This document shows positions 1 to 6,425 of a stretch of 10,264 nucleotides of DNA, one piece after another (positions within the stretch are counted from its first letter, which is position 1; every line of letters starts with the position of its first letter). The DNA comes from Nitrospirota bacterium. GTDB lineage: Bacteria > Nitrospirota > Thermodesulfovibrionia > UBA6902 > BMS3Bbin08. Below the pieces are notes generated by a model. The model searched no databases, had not been told where the DNA came from, and saw only the letters and a list, made by a program, of their open reading frames with translations. The stretch lies in assembly GCA_030637135.1 (NCBI GenBank), contig DAOVVO010000041.1, forward strand, positions 1-10,264, given 5' to 3'. The position numbers and the translations under genes are program-made.

Positions 1-318
1 CTTTGGTAAAGAGGGGTGAGGGGAGATTTTTCAAAATTGCAATTGATTTCCTATTAGTTGTCTGCCTCTTATCTTATACCATAGTAATTTCGCTGCATCG
101 GTCATGTTTTTTCTTAGTTCTCTTGAGTATAGTTTCAGGTTTTTACTATATTGCAACATACTTTTTTCAAATCCCCCCTTACCCCCTCGGAATCGAGTCG
201 TACCGACCTTTTCTAAATGGGGGTTAACAAAAAAGATATCATTTTAGTAGGATTTTACCCATACTTTTCCACGATGAGCCAAAAATAAATATATAACATT
301 AAGAGTTAAGAGAGAAAA
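1..318. other. Gene-free stretch left of the SRAP remnant
   Basis: Apart from the inverted G/C-run arms this stretch shows nothing I can name. An open frame at 3-227 would encode a hydrophobic 74-residue peptide. It begins with TTG inside the repeat arm, has no family resemblance I can see and ends in the second repeat arm, so I treat it as chance. Positions 228-318 are AT-rich and run into the start of the broken SRAP gene, with a weak purine-rich stretch (agagag) at about 309-314 that may be its old ribosome binding site. Confidence 0.5.
11..188. repeat. Inverted repeat pair of G-runs and C-runs bounding a ~140 bp AT-rich core
   Basis: The left arm at 11-29 reads GAGGGGTGAGGGGAGATTT. The right arm at 169-188 is its near-perfect inverse (aaatcccccc, tta, ccccctc). 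About 18 of 20 positions match once one base of gap is allowed. A further G-run (ggggg) follows near 218-224. The core between the arms is AT-rich and holds no recognisable gene. G/C-run inverted repeats of this kind are common dispersed intergenic elements in many bacterial genomes, and a non-autonomous mobile element is a possible reading. No target-site duplication could be established because the left arm lies almost at the window edge. Confidence 0.5.
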
Positions 319-648
319 ATGGCGGGCGTTTTGTTCTGGCACGTATCTTCCCTGCTATTGCTCGAGAGTTTAACATTGACCTCACACCTTCTGAGTTCAA
401 TCCAAGCTACAATATAGCTCCGGGTCAGAATATCTTCCTCATTATCTACGATACGTCTCTTAGACTTATTCAATGCACATGGGGGTTTGTCCCTGCCTGA
501 GCAAATGACCAGTCTGTTGGATACAAGATAATCAACGCACGTGCAGAAACTGTTGCTGAAAAACCCGCGTTTAAATCAGCTTTCACGAAACATCGGAGTC
601 TTATTGTTGCAGATGGATTTTATGAGTGGCGAAAAAAAGACACGGGGT
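319..648 (+). pseudogene. Broken SRAP (SOS response-associated peptidase, YedK/HMCES) gene
   Basis: Read in the frame of 327-647, the DNA encodes clear SRAP-family motifs in order: CGRF-like start, YNIAPGQ, WGFVPA, INARAETV and LIVADGFYEWRKKD. Intact SRAP proteins form a covalent thiazolidine link between Cys2 and abasic sites in single-stranded DNA, protecting them at replication forks. Three lesions are visible. First, the start reads ATGGCGGGCG where ATGTGCGGGCG is expected. One lost base puts the ATG out of frame and removes the Cys2 codon. Second, a TGA at 498-500 replaces the invariant Trp of the WG.VPAW motif. Third, homology stops after about 108 codons, where the family normally has around 200 or more, so the C-terminal third with the catalytic His is absent. 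NAR and the Glu of GFYEW (Asn75, Arg77 and Glu105 of E. coli YedK) are still readable. The right end runs tail-to-tail into the CPBP gene. The family assignment is firm. That the gene is dead, rather than mis-sequenced, rests on having three independent lesions. Confidence 0.9.
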
Positions 649-1209
649 TTACTGATGTTCCACTGGCACACGATATATTAAATAGGCGAGCGCTCCCAGG
701 TCATAGATAAAATGCAACTGGATGGGTACAAGAAGACTCCCGTACACATGGAGAAAGATGCCGATGTAGAAGCCCATTATCATGGTTATAATCATGTATG
801 CTGGAGATATGAGGTGAATAAGACCGAAAAGGATACTCGCAGGAATGATCCCGAACCTGACCTGGATAAATCCACGAAAAAGGAGTTCCTCTGCAAAACC
901 AGCAAGCAGTGAAATTATGACTAAATCAAAAAATCGTGCATTTGAAAAAATAGGCTTTACTTCTGTAATAACTGTTTTTCTCAGAGAACCTATGAACGGG
1001 ACCTTTTCCGCCTTTTTTGAAACCGCAAAGACAAAAAGAGTAAAAGGGAATACCGCTCCTAAGGTACCGTACAGAATATCCCGTAAAGGATTTTTCGTTA
1101 ACGGGAAAAGGTGAATTTCAAAATAGCGTGCCAATAAGAGAGCTGCAATGAGCGCTATTCCTTCAAAAAGAAAAGCGAGTGTCAGGAGCTTATGTCTTGG
1201 ATAGTCCAT
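649..1209 (-). CDS. CPBP-family intramembrane glutamic endopeptidase (Abi/CAAX protease-like)
   Basis: A 186-residue, strongly hydrophobic membrane protein with all three signature motifs of the CPBP (CAAX protease and bacteriocin-processing, Abi) family. These are EELLFR at 107-112 (catalytic Glu pair and Arg), FGLIH at 128-132, and HFIYD at 166-170. About five hydrophobic segments are apparent, near residues 8-27, 46-63, 95-110, 120-133 and 136-175. Family members cleave substrates within the membrane. Eukaryotic relatives process prenylated CAAX proteins, and bacterial ones serve in bacteriocin self-immunity, peptide maturation or anti-sigma-factor control. No candidate substrate is encoded next to it. 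The protein is on the short side for the family but complete around the catalytic core. The start is ATG at 1207-1209 with only a weak purine-rich site before it. It faces away from the barrel protein at 1343. Confidence 0.9.
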   Translation of the reverse strand: MDYPRHKLLTLAFLFEGIALIAALLLARYFEIHLFPLTKNPLRDILYGTLGAVFPFTLFVFAVSKKAEKVPFIGSLRKTVITEVKPIFSNARFFDLVIISLLAGFAEELLFRGFIQVRFGIIPASILFGLIHLISPAYMIITMIMGFYIGIFLHVYGSLLVPIQLHFIYDLGALAYLIYRVPVEHQ

Positions 1210-1261
1210 GATAGCTCATAATAAATAATTCTGATAAAATTTGTCTTTTTCCCCATGATTC

Positions 1262-1305
1262 TTGACATATTTCTTTGTTATGATAAACTTGAACTATAAT
1301 TTCAA
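1262..1305. promoter_or_regulatory. Candidate overlapping divergent promoters
   Basis: The 133 bp between the CPBP gene and the barrel-protein gene is AT-rich and must serve both. On the plus strand a perfect TTGACA lies at 1262-1267, with a poor -10 match (TAAACT, 1284-1289) at 16 bp spacing. The better TATAAT at 1295-1300 is 27 bp away, too far to pair with it. On the minus strand TTGAAA (1300-1305) is 17 bp from CATAAC (1277-1282). These are consensus matches by eye only, and AT-rich DNA gives such matches readily. Confidence 0.25.
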
Positions 1306-1342
1306 TAGTAATAATACAGTATACAAGAGGAGGTAATATACC

Positions 1343-1630
1343 ATGTCTTATGTACTGGTGCGACACAAAGTCGAAAGTTTTACAAAGTGGAAACCTGAGT
1401 TCGACGCATTGAAGGACAAGCGGAGAGCCGGGGGCGAAAAGACATACCACATATTTCACAATGCTGATGACGCAAATAACCTGGTACTTCTTTTCGAATG
1501 GGATAATCTTGAAAATGCCCGCCGGTTTATGCAATCCGATGAATTGAGGCATGCTATGCAGAGAGCAGAAGTCACTGACCAGCCTGACATTTATTTTCTC
1601 AACGAAGGTGAACGAGGGTCTGTTCAATAG
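1343..1630 (+). CDS. Small dimeric alpha/beta-barrel protein, antibiotic-biosynthesis-monooxygenase (ABM)-like
   Basis: A 95-residue soluble protein with the ferredoxin-like beta-alpha-beta pattern of the dimeric alpha/beta-barrel superfamily. An N-terminal strand (YVLVRHKV, 3-10) is followed by a helix with FTKWKPEFDAL (13-23). A hairpin carries YHIFHNADDANNLVLLFEW (35-53), and a second helix with ARRFMQSDELRHAMQRA (59-75) leads to a final strand PDIYFL (81-86). The order VRHKV, then FxxWKPxFD, then NADDxNxLxLLFEWD, is typical of small proteins annotated as cyclase or ABM-domain proteins. Their substrates are generally unknown. The ATG is preceded by a strong ribosome binding site, GAGGAGGT at 1327-1334, eight bases upstream, which fixes the start. 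It is the only intact plus-strand gene in the window. Convergent purE begins 120 bp beyond it. Function is not predictable from sequence or neighbours. Confidence 0.75.
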   Translation: MSYVLVRHKVESFTKWKPEFDALKDKRRAGGEKTYHIFHNADDANNLVLLFEWDNLENARRFMQSDELRHAMQRAEVTDQPDIYFLNEGERGSVQ

Positions 1631-1637
1631 GACTCGA

Positions 1638-1653
1638 TTCAGGTTTACCTGAA
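1638..1653. terminator. Short hairpin between convergent genes, possible weak terminator
   Basis: The sequence TTCAGGTTTACCTGAA forms a perfect 7 bp stem with a 2-base loop (or 6 bp with a 4-base loop), just after the barrel-protein stop and in the space where its transcript meets that of purE. An alternative partner for CCTGAA is the TTCAGG at 1670-1675. No T-run follows on either strand, so a classic intrinsic terminator is not shown. The hairpin is real, its role is a guess. Confidence 0.3.
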
Positions 1654-1752
1654 GAGCCCGGTGGGGATTTTCAGGCTACAGGAAGTATGACAATACATCA
1701 TTCAGATTTCAAATGAACTTCTATGAGAATTATCCCTATTGAGGAAGCCTGT

Positions 1753-2247
1753 TTATTTCTTCTTAATCTTTTTTGCCTTTTTCAGCACTTCCACTGCCAT
1801 ATCTTTTTTATAGTCTCTCAGGGATGTGGCAAGCTTTGCATCTTGCAAACTTAAAATCTGTGCTGCAAGGATAGCAGAGTTTTTTGCACCTGCTTTGCCG
1901 ACCGCCATAGTAGCTACCGGTATTCCCGGCGGCATCTGAACAGTTGAAAACAGGGCATCAATTCCTTTGAGAGGGGATGAATCGATAGGAACTCCGATTA
2001 CAGGGAGTATCGTATGGGCAGCTATTACACCGGCGAGGTGGGCAGCACTGCCTGCCCCTGCAATAATTATCTCAATACCTCTTTTTTCAGCTTCGCTGGT
2101 AAGCTTGACCGTCCTCTCAGGACTTCTGTGGGCAGAAGCAATAGTGATGTCATAGGGTATTTTAAATTCCTTTAAAGTCTTTGCTGCATTCTGCATTATC
2201 GGCAAATCAGAATCACTGCCCATTACAATCAAAACCTTTGGTTTCAT
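1753..2247 (-). CDS. purE: N5-carboxyaminoimidazole ribonucleotide mutase, class I PurE
   Basis: A 164-residue protein of the usual class I PurE length. It rearranges N5-CAIR to CAIR in de novo purine synthesis, in the cytoplasm, normally as an octamer. Visible motifs are the phosphate-binding GSDSD (10-14), SAHRSPE (38-44) with the catalytic His40 (His45 of E. coli), GAGSAAHLAG (64-73), GVP (85-87) and MPPGIPVATMAVG (105-117). HLAG in place of the more common HLPG is seen in some lineages. The C-terminus is a lysine-rich tail. The ATG at 2245-2247 follows AGAGAGGT about ten bases upstream. Class I PurE needs PurK to make its substrate in bacteria. purK is not in this window and may lie elsewhere. 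It is the last of the purH-purD-purE series, 199 bp after purD. Confidence 0.97.
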   Translation of the reverse strand: MKPKVLIVMGSDSDLPIMQNAAKTLKEFKIPYDITIASAHRSPERTVKLTSEAEKRGIEIIIAGAGSAAHLAGVIAAHTILPVIGVPIDSSPLKGIDALFSTVQMPPGIPVATMAVGKAGAKNSAILAAQILSLQDAKLATSLRDYKKDMAVEVLKKAKKIKKK

Positions 2248-2312
2248 GATAAAATTACCTCTCTTTTACCGTCCTAGAGTATTTAAACAAAATTATTAAA
2301 AGTCAGTGGCAT

Positions 2313-2344
2313 AGGATTATAGGATTCAAGGATTCGGGGATTCG
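2313..2344. repeat. Four tandem 8-bp units in the purD-purE gap
   Basis: Four consecutive octamers read AGGATTAT, AGGATTCA, AGGATTCG and GGGATTCG at 2313-2320, 2321-2328, 2329-2336 and 2337-2344. A GATTCAAG at 2323-2330 is matched by an inverted CTTGAATC at 2381-2388, so the tract can also pair with DNA nearer the purD stop. It resembles slippage-prone intergenic filler. It lies upstream of the purE ribosome binding site, so a change in copy number would alter the purE leader but no coding sequence. Confidence 0.7.
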
Positions 2345-2446
2345 AGTGAAAAAAACTTTCTAAAAAAATTAATTTCAGCACTTGAATCTTTTCCGCCTTG
2401 TCGGATTCGCCTGAGACAAAGATCCCTGGGCTCCTTGACCCCTCTT

Positions 2447-3718
2447 TTATCTTTTTATCGCCTTATCTGCTATATCTTTTCTGTAGTGCATGCCTTCGAA
2501 ATGGATCTTTCTTATTGCCTCGTAGGCAGTTGTTTTGGCATCTCTTGTATCTTTACCCAGGGCAGTTACACCGAGCACCCTTCCCCCCGATGTAACAAAA
2601 CCTCCGTTATACATGTCCGTCCCTGCATGGAAGACCATCAGATTATCTCTGCCCTTTACTGAATCAAGACCATTGATTGTTTTCCCCTTTTCATAAGAAC
2701 CAGGATACCCCTTCGATGCCAGGACCACACACACAGATGTATCTTTTCTCCAGGAAAGTTTTACGTCATTGAGCCTGCCATCAGCAGCCGCTTTCAGCGC
2801 ATCAAAGAGATCGCTTTTCAGCCTCATTAAAACAGGCTGTGCCTCAGGGTCTCCAAATCTGCAGTTGAACTCAAGTACATACGGTTTCCCTCCGCATATC
2901 ATCAAGCCAGCGTAAATAACTCCCCAATATTGTATTTTTTCTTTTTTCAACCCTTTTATGAGGGGACGTATGATACTCTTCATTATGTCTTTTTCAAGAC
3001 CTTTTGTGATCACCGGCGCGGGGCTGTATGCTCCCATCCCGCCTGTATTGGGACCCTTATCATTGTCAAAGACAGTTTTATGGTCCTGGGACGTGACAAG
3101 GGGAAGAACTGTTTTACCGTCTGTCAGAACCATAAAAGAGGCTTCTTCACCTCTTAGACACTGTTCTACTATGACCCTGTCACCGGCAGAGCCAAATGCC
3201 TTTTCTCTCATTATGAGTTTTAATGCATCTATTGCTTCTTCAACACTCTCCGTTACAATAACACCCTTGCCTGCTGCAAGACCATCTGCTTTGATTACAA
3301 GAGGAGCGCCCTTGAGCCTAACATACTCCTCTGCATGCAGATACGCGGTAAATGTTTTATATTCAGCAGTCGGAATACCGTATGTGCGCATGAAGTCTTT
3401 TGCAAATACCTTGCTGCCCTCAAGCTGTGCACCTGATTTGTCAGGACCAAAAATCCTGCGGTTTTCTTTTTTAAACGCATCAACAATCCCTGCTGTCAGT
3501 GGCACTTCAGGCCCAACTACAGTAAGGTCAATTCCTTCATACTTAGCAAAATTCAGCAATGCATCTGTATCGTCTGCGTTTATATCCAGACATTCTGCAG
3601 TCTCGGAAATACCCGCGTTGCCCGGGGCACAGAAAATCTTATCAACCCGCGAACTTTGACTCAATTTCCATACAAGGGCATGCTCCCTCCCGCCACCTCC
3701 GACTACGAGAACCCTCAA
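2447..3718 (-). CDS. purD: Phosphoribosylamine-glycine ligase (GAR synthetase)
   Basis: A 423-residue ATP-grasp ligase that joins phosphoribosylamine and glycine, with ATP, to give GAR, the second step of de novo purine synthesis. Domains run in order: an N-terminal Rossmann-like part with VLVVGGGGREHAL (3-15) and VVGPEVPL (67-74), the ATP-grasp core with VIKADGLAAGKGV (141-153), DHK and GPNTGGMGAYSP (222-233), and the GARS signature RFGDPEAQ (287-294) with the metal-binding ExN of LEFN. The C-terminal subdomain carries GGRVLGVTALG (378-388). Length is typical of the family. The start codon is TTG (3716-3718), supported by GGGAGG four bases upstream and by alignment of the MRVLVVG start. No ATG gives a full-length protein. 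purH lies 134 bp upstream, across a repeat-filled gap. No frameshift or missing motif was noticed. Confidence 0.98.
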   Translation of the reverse strand: MRVLVVGGGGREHALVWKLSQSSRVDKIFCAPGNAGISETAECLDINADDTDALLNFAKYEGIDLTVVGPEVPLTAGIVDAFKKENRRIFGPDKSGAQLEGSKVFAKDFMRTYGIPTAEYKTFTAYLHAEEYVRLKGAPLVIKADGLAAGKGVIVTESVEEAIDALKLIMREKAFGSAGDRVIVEQCLRGEEASFMVLTDGKTVLPLVTSQDHKTVFDNDKGPNTGGMGAYSPAPVITKGLEKDIMKSIIRPLIKGLKKEKIQYWGVIYAGLMICGGKPYVLEFNCRFGDPEAQPVLMRLKSDLFDALKAAADGRLNDVKLSWRKDTSVCVVLASKGYPGSYEKGKTINGLDSVKGRDNLMVFHAGTDMYNGGFVTSGGRVLGVTALGKDTRDAKTTAYEAIRKIHFEGMHYRKDIADKAIKR

Positions 3719-3736
3719 TTATCCTCCCTGGTGAAA

Positions 3737-3791
3737 GTAGCGAGTAGCACATAGAGAGTAGAAAGATTTGTTTTTTCTCGCTACTCACTAC
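3737..3791. repeat. 12-bp inverted repeat upstream of purD
   Basis: GTAGCGAGTAGC at 3737-3748 is the inverse of GCTACTCACTAC at 3780-3791, with 11 of 12 positions pairing across a 31-base AT-rich loop. It sits about 20 bp before the purD start, so on the purD messenger it would form a stem-loop just ahead of the ribosome binding site. Tandem GTAGCGA-type sequences are frequent intergenic filler, so a regulatory role is not shown. Confidence 0.6.
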
Positions 3792-3793
3792 CC

Positions 3794-3837
3794 CCTGCCT
3801 GCCGGTCTACGACTCATAGAGCAGGCAGGTCTGCTCT
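3794..3837. repeat. Palindromic intergenic repeat, copy A
   Basis: This copy has three parts. CCTGCCTGCCGG is at 3794-3805. It overlaps a 22-bp block (3803-3824, beginning CGGTCTACGAC) that recurs exactly, in inverse orientation, at 7903-7924. A further AGGCAGG follows. Two overlapping stems are possible: CCTGCCTG (3794-3801) with CAGGCAGG (3822-3829), and AGAGCAG (3818-3824) with CTGCTCT (3831-3837). On the plus strand the second stem is followed by seven T residues (3844-3850), but no plus-strand gene needs a terminator there. On the purH strand no T-run follows. It is best read as a REP-like dispersed element in the purH-purD gap. Confidence 0.75.
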
Positions 3838-3852
3838 CTACCGTTTTTTTAG

Positions 3853-5403
3853 TTAATGCTTAAAGTGCCTCATTCCGGTAAATATCATTGCCAAATTATA
3901 CTCATCTGCAGCAGCAATAACTTCTTTGTCTTTCACTGAACCCCCTGGCTGTATTATTGCTGTCACCCCGAGCTTTGCAATAAAATCTATTCCATCCCTG
4001 TGAGGAAAGAATGCATCTGAACCCACAACTGCTCTTTCGAGTGGTTTGAGTGCTTTCATTGCACCTAATTTTGCTGCATCAACTCTGCTTGTTTGTCCCA
4101 CACCGATACCGAGCGCCTGGTCTTTTGAGGTATACACAATAGCATTTGACTTTACATGCTTGCAGACCTTCCAGGCAAACTCCATGGCAGTAAGTTCATC
4201 ATCCATGGGCTTTCTTTTGGTTACCACCTGCAGGGATTCAAAGTCTTCCACCATCCCCGTGTCTTTTTCCTGCATAAGTACCCCCCCCTGGATTTTCCTG
4301 ATATCAAAAGATACCGTGTCTTTCGCAACATCAATTTCAAGCAGTCTAATGTTCGGTTTCTGTTTCAAAAGCTTCAGTGCTTTAGGTTCAAATCCTGGCG
4401 CAATAACGACCTCAACAAAAAGTTTTAGAATCTCTTTCGCAGTATCAACATCAACATTCCTGTTTACGGCAATAACCCCTCCAAAGGCAGATACAGGATC
4501 TGTTTCAAATGACTTTTTATAGGATTCATGAAGGCTTTTACCTATCGCAACACCGCAGGGATTATTATGTTTTACAATAACTGTAGCCGGTTCTTCGAAT
4601 TCTTTTACGAGGTCAAGGGCTGAGCTTGAATCAAGATAATTGTTAAAAGACATTTCTTTTCCCTGCAAGATTTTTGCATCAACGAGGGAAAAACCCCGGT
4701 GAAGCGGTTCCCTGTATAAGGCAGCCTTCTGGTGAGGGTTTTCACCATACCTCAGGTTGAACACCTTCAGATAACTCTGGTTAAGATAAACTGGGAATAC
4801 TTCCTCTGACCTACTGTATCTTTCGAGATAATTGGCAATGATTACGTCGTACCTGGCAGTATGGGCAAATACTTTTTTTGCAAGATAAAACTTGGTATCA
4901 TAGCTGACCGTGCCGTTATGTGAGGTGAGCTCATCAAGTATCTTAGGATAATCAGCAGGATCAACGATAACAGCCACATCTTTAAAATTCTTTGCCGCAG
5001 ATCGGAGCATTGTGGGACCGCCTATATCAATCTTTTCTGTCGCTTCCTCAAAAGCAACATTTAATTTTGATACTGTTTCCTCAAAGGGATAAAGATTAAC
5101 CGCCACCAGGTCTATTGATTCTATGTTATTCGCCTCTACATCTGCCCTATCCTTGGGATCATCTCTCCTCCAGAGTAAACCGCCGTGAATCTTCGGGTGA
5201 AGTGTCTTAACCCTTCCTCCCAACATTTCCGGAAATTTTGTGTGCTCAGACACATCCTTTACCTTGAGTTTAGCAGACCTTAATGTACGTGCTGTCCCGC
5301 CTGTGGAAATTATTTCTACCCCGAGATTTTTAAGTCCCTGCGCAAATTTTATGATATCTCTCTTATCTGAAACGCTTATAAGTGCCCTCTGAATCCTGGC
5401 CAT
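3853..5403 (-). CDS. purH: Bifunctional AICAR formyltransferase / IMP cyclohydrolase
   Basis: A 516-residue protein of normal family length that performs the last two steps of IMP synthesis: formylation of AICAR with 10-formyl-THF, then ring closure. The N-terminal MGS-like cyclohydrolase domain (about 1-200) shows ALISVSDK (7-14), STGGTARTL (33-41), GGRVKTLHPKIHGGLL (62-77) and DLVAVNLYPF (98-107). The C-terminal transformylase domain shows LRYGENPHQKAALY (217-230), MSFNNYLD (251-258), the catalytic VKHNNPCG (277-284, Lys-His pair), DPVSAFGGVIAVNR (302-315), GIGVGQTSRVDA (432-443), SDAFFPHRDG (462-471) and IQPGGS (484-489). The ATG at 5401-5403 follows a strong AAGGAGG four to five bases upstream. 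It leads the purH-purD-purE series. AICAR, its substrate, is also released by histidine synthesis, whose genes lie at the right end of the window. Confidence 0.98.
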   Translation of the reverse strand: MARIQRALISVSDKRDIIKFAQGLKNLGVEIISTGGTARTLRSAKLKVKDVSEHTKFPEMLGGRVKTLHPKIHGGLLWRRDDPKDRADVEANNIESIDLVAVNLYPFEETVSKLNVAFEEATEKIDIGGPTMLRSAAKNFKDVAVIVDPADYPKILDELTSHNGTVSYDTKFYLAKKVFAHTARYDVIIANYLERYSRSEEVFPVYLNQSYLKVFNLRYGENPHQKAALYREPLHRGFSLVDAKILQGKEMSFNNYLDSSSALDLVKEFEEPATVIVKHNNPCGVAIGKSLHESYKKSFETDPVSAFGGVIAVNRNVDVDTAKEILKLFVEVVIAPGFEPKALKLLKQKPNIRLLEIDVAKDTVSFDIRKIQGGVLMQEKDTGMVEDFESLQVVTKRKPMDDELTAMEFAWKVCKHVKSNAIVYTSKDQALGIGVGQTSRVDAAKLGAMKALKPLERAVVGSDAFFPHRDGIDFIAKLGVTAIIQPGGSVKDKEVIAAADEYNLAMIFTGMRHFKH

Positions 5404-5514
5404 CTTTCCTCCTTATAACTGTATTATTTTCAAAACTTGTCTCCGAAGAACAGCAAAAGCCTGTCATTCCTTTCGACGAATCTTTATTCATAACTACTCG
5501 AGTGTCTCCGCAGC

Positions 5515-6240
5515 TTATCCCTTCTTAAAGTTATACTCATGTTGAAGATAACCTTTTTCCATAAGACTTAAATACCTGCCGTCGCCGATAATTACATGAT
5601 CTAACACCGTAATCCCTATGATTTTACCTGTTTCCATAAGTCTTTTTGTTATATCAATATCATCTTTGCTCGGGCTTGGGTCACCGCTTGGGTGATTATG
5701 AACAAAGAGAACAGAAGCAGCAGCCTCTTTTATTGCATACCTGAACACTTCTCTCGGATGGACGAGAGAAGAAGTAAGGGTCCCCTCTGAAACGACTGTT
5801 GCGTTAAAAATTCTGTTTTTTGAATCAAGCAATGTACAGAGAAATCTCTCTTTCTTCAGTCCGTGGCATTGAGGCATGAAGTAATCATATACTTGTTTAC
5901 TGTTTTTAAAACAAGGGTTCTTTGAAGCACACGAACTCTCTTTGACAAGAAACCGCCTGCCCAGTTCCAAGGCTGCCTTTAACTGGGCGATCTTCGCAGC
6001 ACCCATACCTCTTATGCCATCAAATTCAGCTGTCGAGGCATCTTCTATTCCATTCAGACTTTTGAAACGCATAAGGAGCTCACGAGCAAGCTCAAGTGCG
6101 TTTTTGTTTTTTCCGCCTATCCTTAAAATTATTGCCAGAAGCTGAGCCGTACTGAGTTCGCCTGCTCCATATCTGAGAAGACGTTCTCTCGGTCTCTCAA
6201 ACTCAGGCCATTTCTTTATGCTCGGGTATTTCACATTCAT
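5515..6240 (-). CDS. radC: RadC/YsxA-family JAMM-motif protein
   Basis: A 241-residue protein when started at the ATG at 6238-6240. Positions below use that start. It has the usual RadC layout. An N-terminal helix-hairpin-helix region includes RPRERLLRYGAGELS and GIRGMGAAKIAQLKAALELG (about 76-95), a likely DNA-contact element. An MPN/JAB domain follows with a complete JAMM metal site: Glu152 (in VVSEGT), His181 and His183 in HNHPSGDPSPS, Ser191 and Asp194. Despite its name the family's DNA-repair role is doubtful and its biochemical activity is unsettled. The frame stays open upstream to 6273, but the ATG overlaps the ferredoxin stop as ATGA, which points to translational coupling. The ribosome binding site GAGGGAG ends only about two bases before this ATG, so a GTG six bases further in (6232-6234) is an alternative start. 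Confidence 0.94.
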   Translation of the reverse strand: MNVKYPSIKKWPEFERPRERLLRYGAGELSTAQLLAIILRIGGKNKNALELARELLMRFKSLNGIEDASTAEFDGIRGMGAAKIAQLKAALELGRRFLVKESSCASKNPCFKNSKQVYDYFMPQCHGLKKERFLCTLLDSKNRIFNATVVSEGTLTSSLVHPREVFRYAIKEAAASVLFVHNHPSGDPSPSKDDIDITKRLMETGKIIGITVLDHVIIGDGRYLSLMEKGYLQHEYNFKKG

Positions 6241-6425
6241 TCTCCCTCTAATGTAATCGCCTCTACAGGGCAATTCTCTGCTGCTGCTTCACAGCACCCA
6301 ACGAATTCACAGGCATCGGGATCAATGACGTGAGACTTCTCGTCCTGAAGCTGGAAAACTGCAGAGCATATCTCCATACAGTTACCGCAGCCGATACATA
6401 TATCTTCATCAACAACGGGAATCAT
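6237..6425 (-). CDS. Single [4Fe-4S] ferredoxin with a predicted disulfide
   Basis: A 62-residue acidic electron carrier. Cluster ligands are Cys10, Cys13 and Cys16 (CIGCGNC) and Cys52 (NCP). Cys20 and Cys44 sit where Desulfovibrio gigas ferredoxin has its disulfide: there the ligands are 8, 11, 14 and 50 and the disulfide is 18-42, giving a uniform offset of two. So one cluster plus a structural disulfide is expected, with the second cluster lost as in that family. The frame stays open to an ATG at 6467, but those 14 extra residues are encoded by an intergenic repeat. MIPVVDEDIC matches the family's N-terminus, and GGGAG lies about ten bases upstream, so I start at 6425. Two extra cysteines (39 and 45) have no assigned role. 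The stop overlaps the radC start. The redox partner is unknown. Confidence 0.92.
   Translation of the reverse strand: MIPVVDEDICIGCGNCMEICSAVFQLQDEKSHVIDPDACEFVGCCEAAAENCPVEAITLEGE

Noticed and set aside
3..227. Hydrophobic 74-residue open frame on the plus strand
   Set aside because: It starts with TTG in one arm of an inverted repeat and ends in the other, has no clear ribosome site and no recognisable family. Its hydrophobicity follows from the T-rich core.
1190..1627. Long minus-strand open frame antisense to the barrel protein
   Set aside because: It overlaps the whole well-supported plus-strand gene, whose strong ribosome site and fold pattern mark that as the real frame. The antisense translation has no family features.
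649..1630. CPBP protease plus barrel protein as a bacteriocin or defence module
   Set aside because: The two genes are divergent, no precursor peptide, transporter or toxin gene is nearby, and both families are widespread in housekeeping contexts.
2313..2344. Possible CRISPR-like repeat
   Set aside because: The units are 8 bp and directly adjacent, with no spacers, and no cas genes are present.
2958..3659. 233-residue plus-strand open frame antisense to purD
   Set aside because: It lies wholly inside purD, whose full set of motifs is intact. The antisense product is rich in Ser, Pro and Ala without domain signs, as expected for a shadow frame.
3818..3850. Hairpin followed by seven T residues as an intrinsic terminator
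   Set aside because: The T-run follows the stem only on the plus strand, where no gene runs. For the purH transcript the order is reversed, so it would not terminate it.
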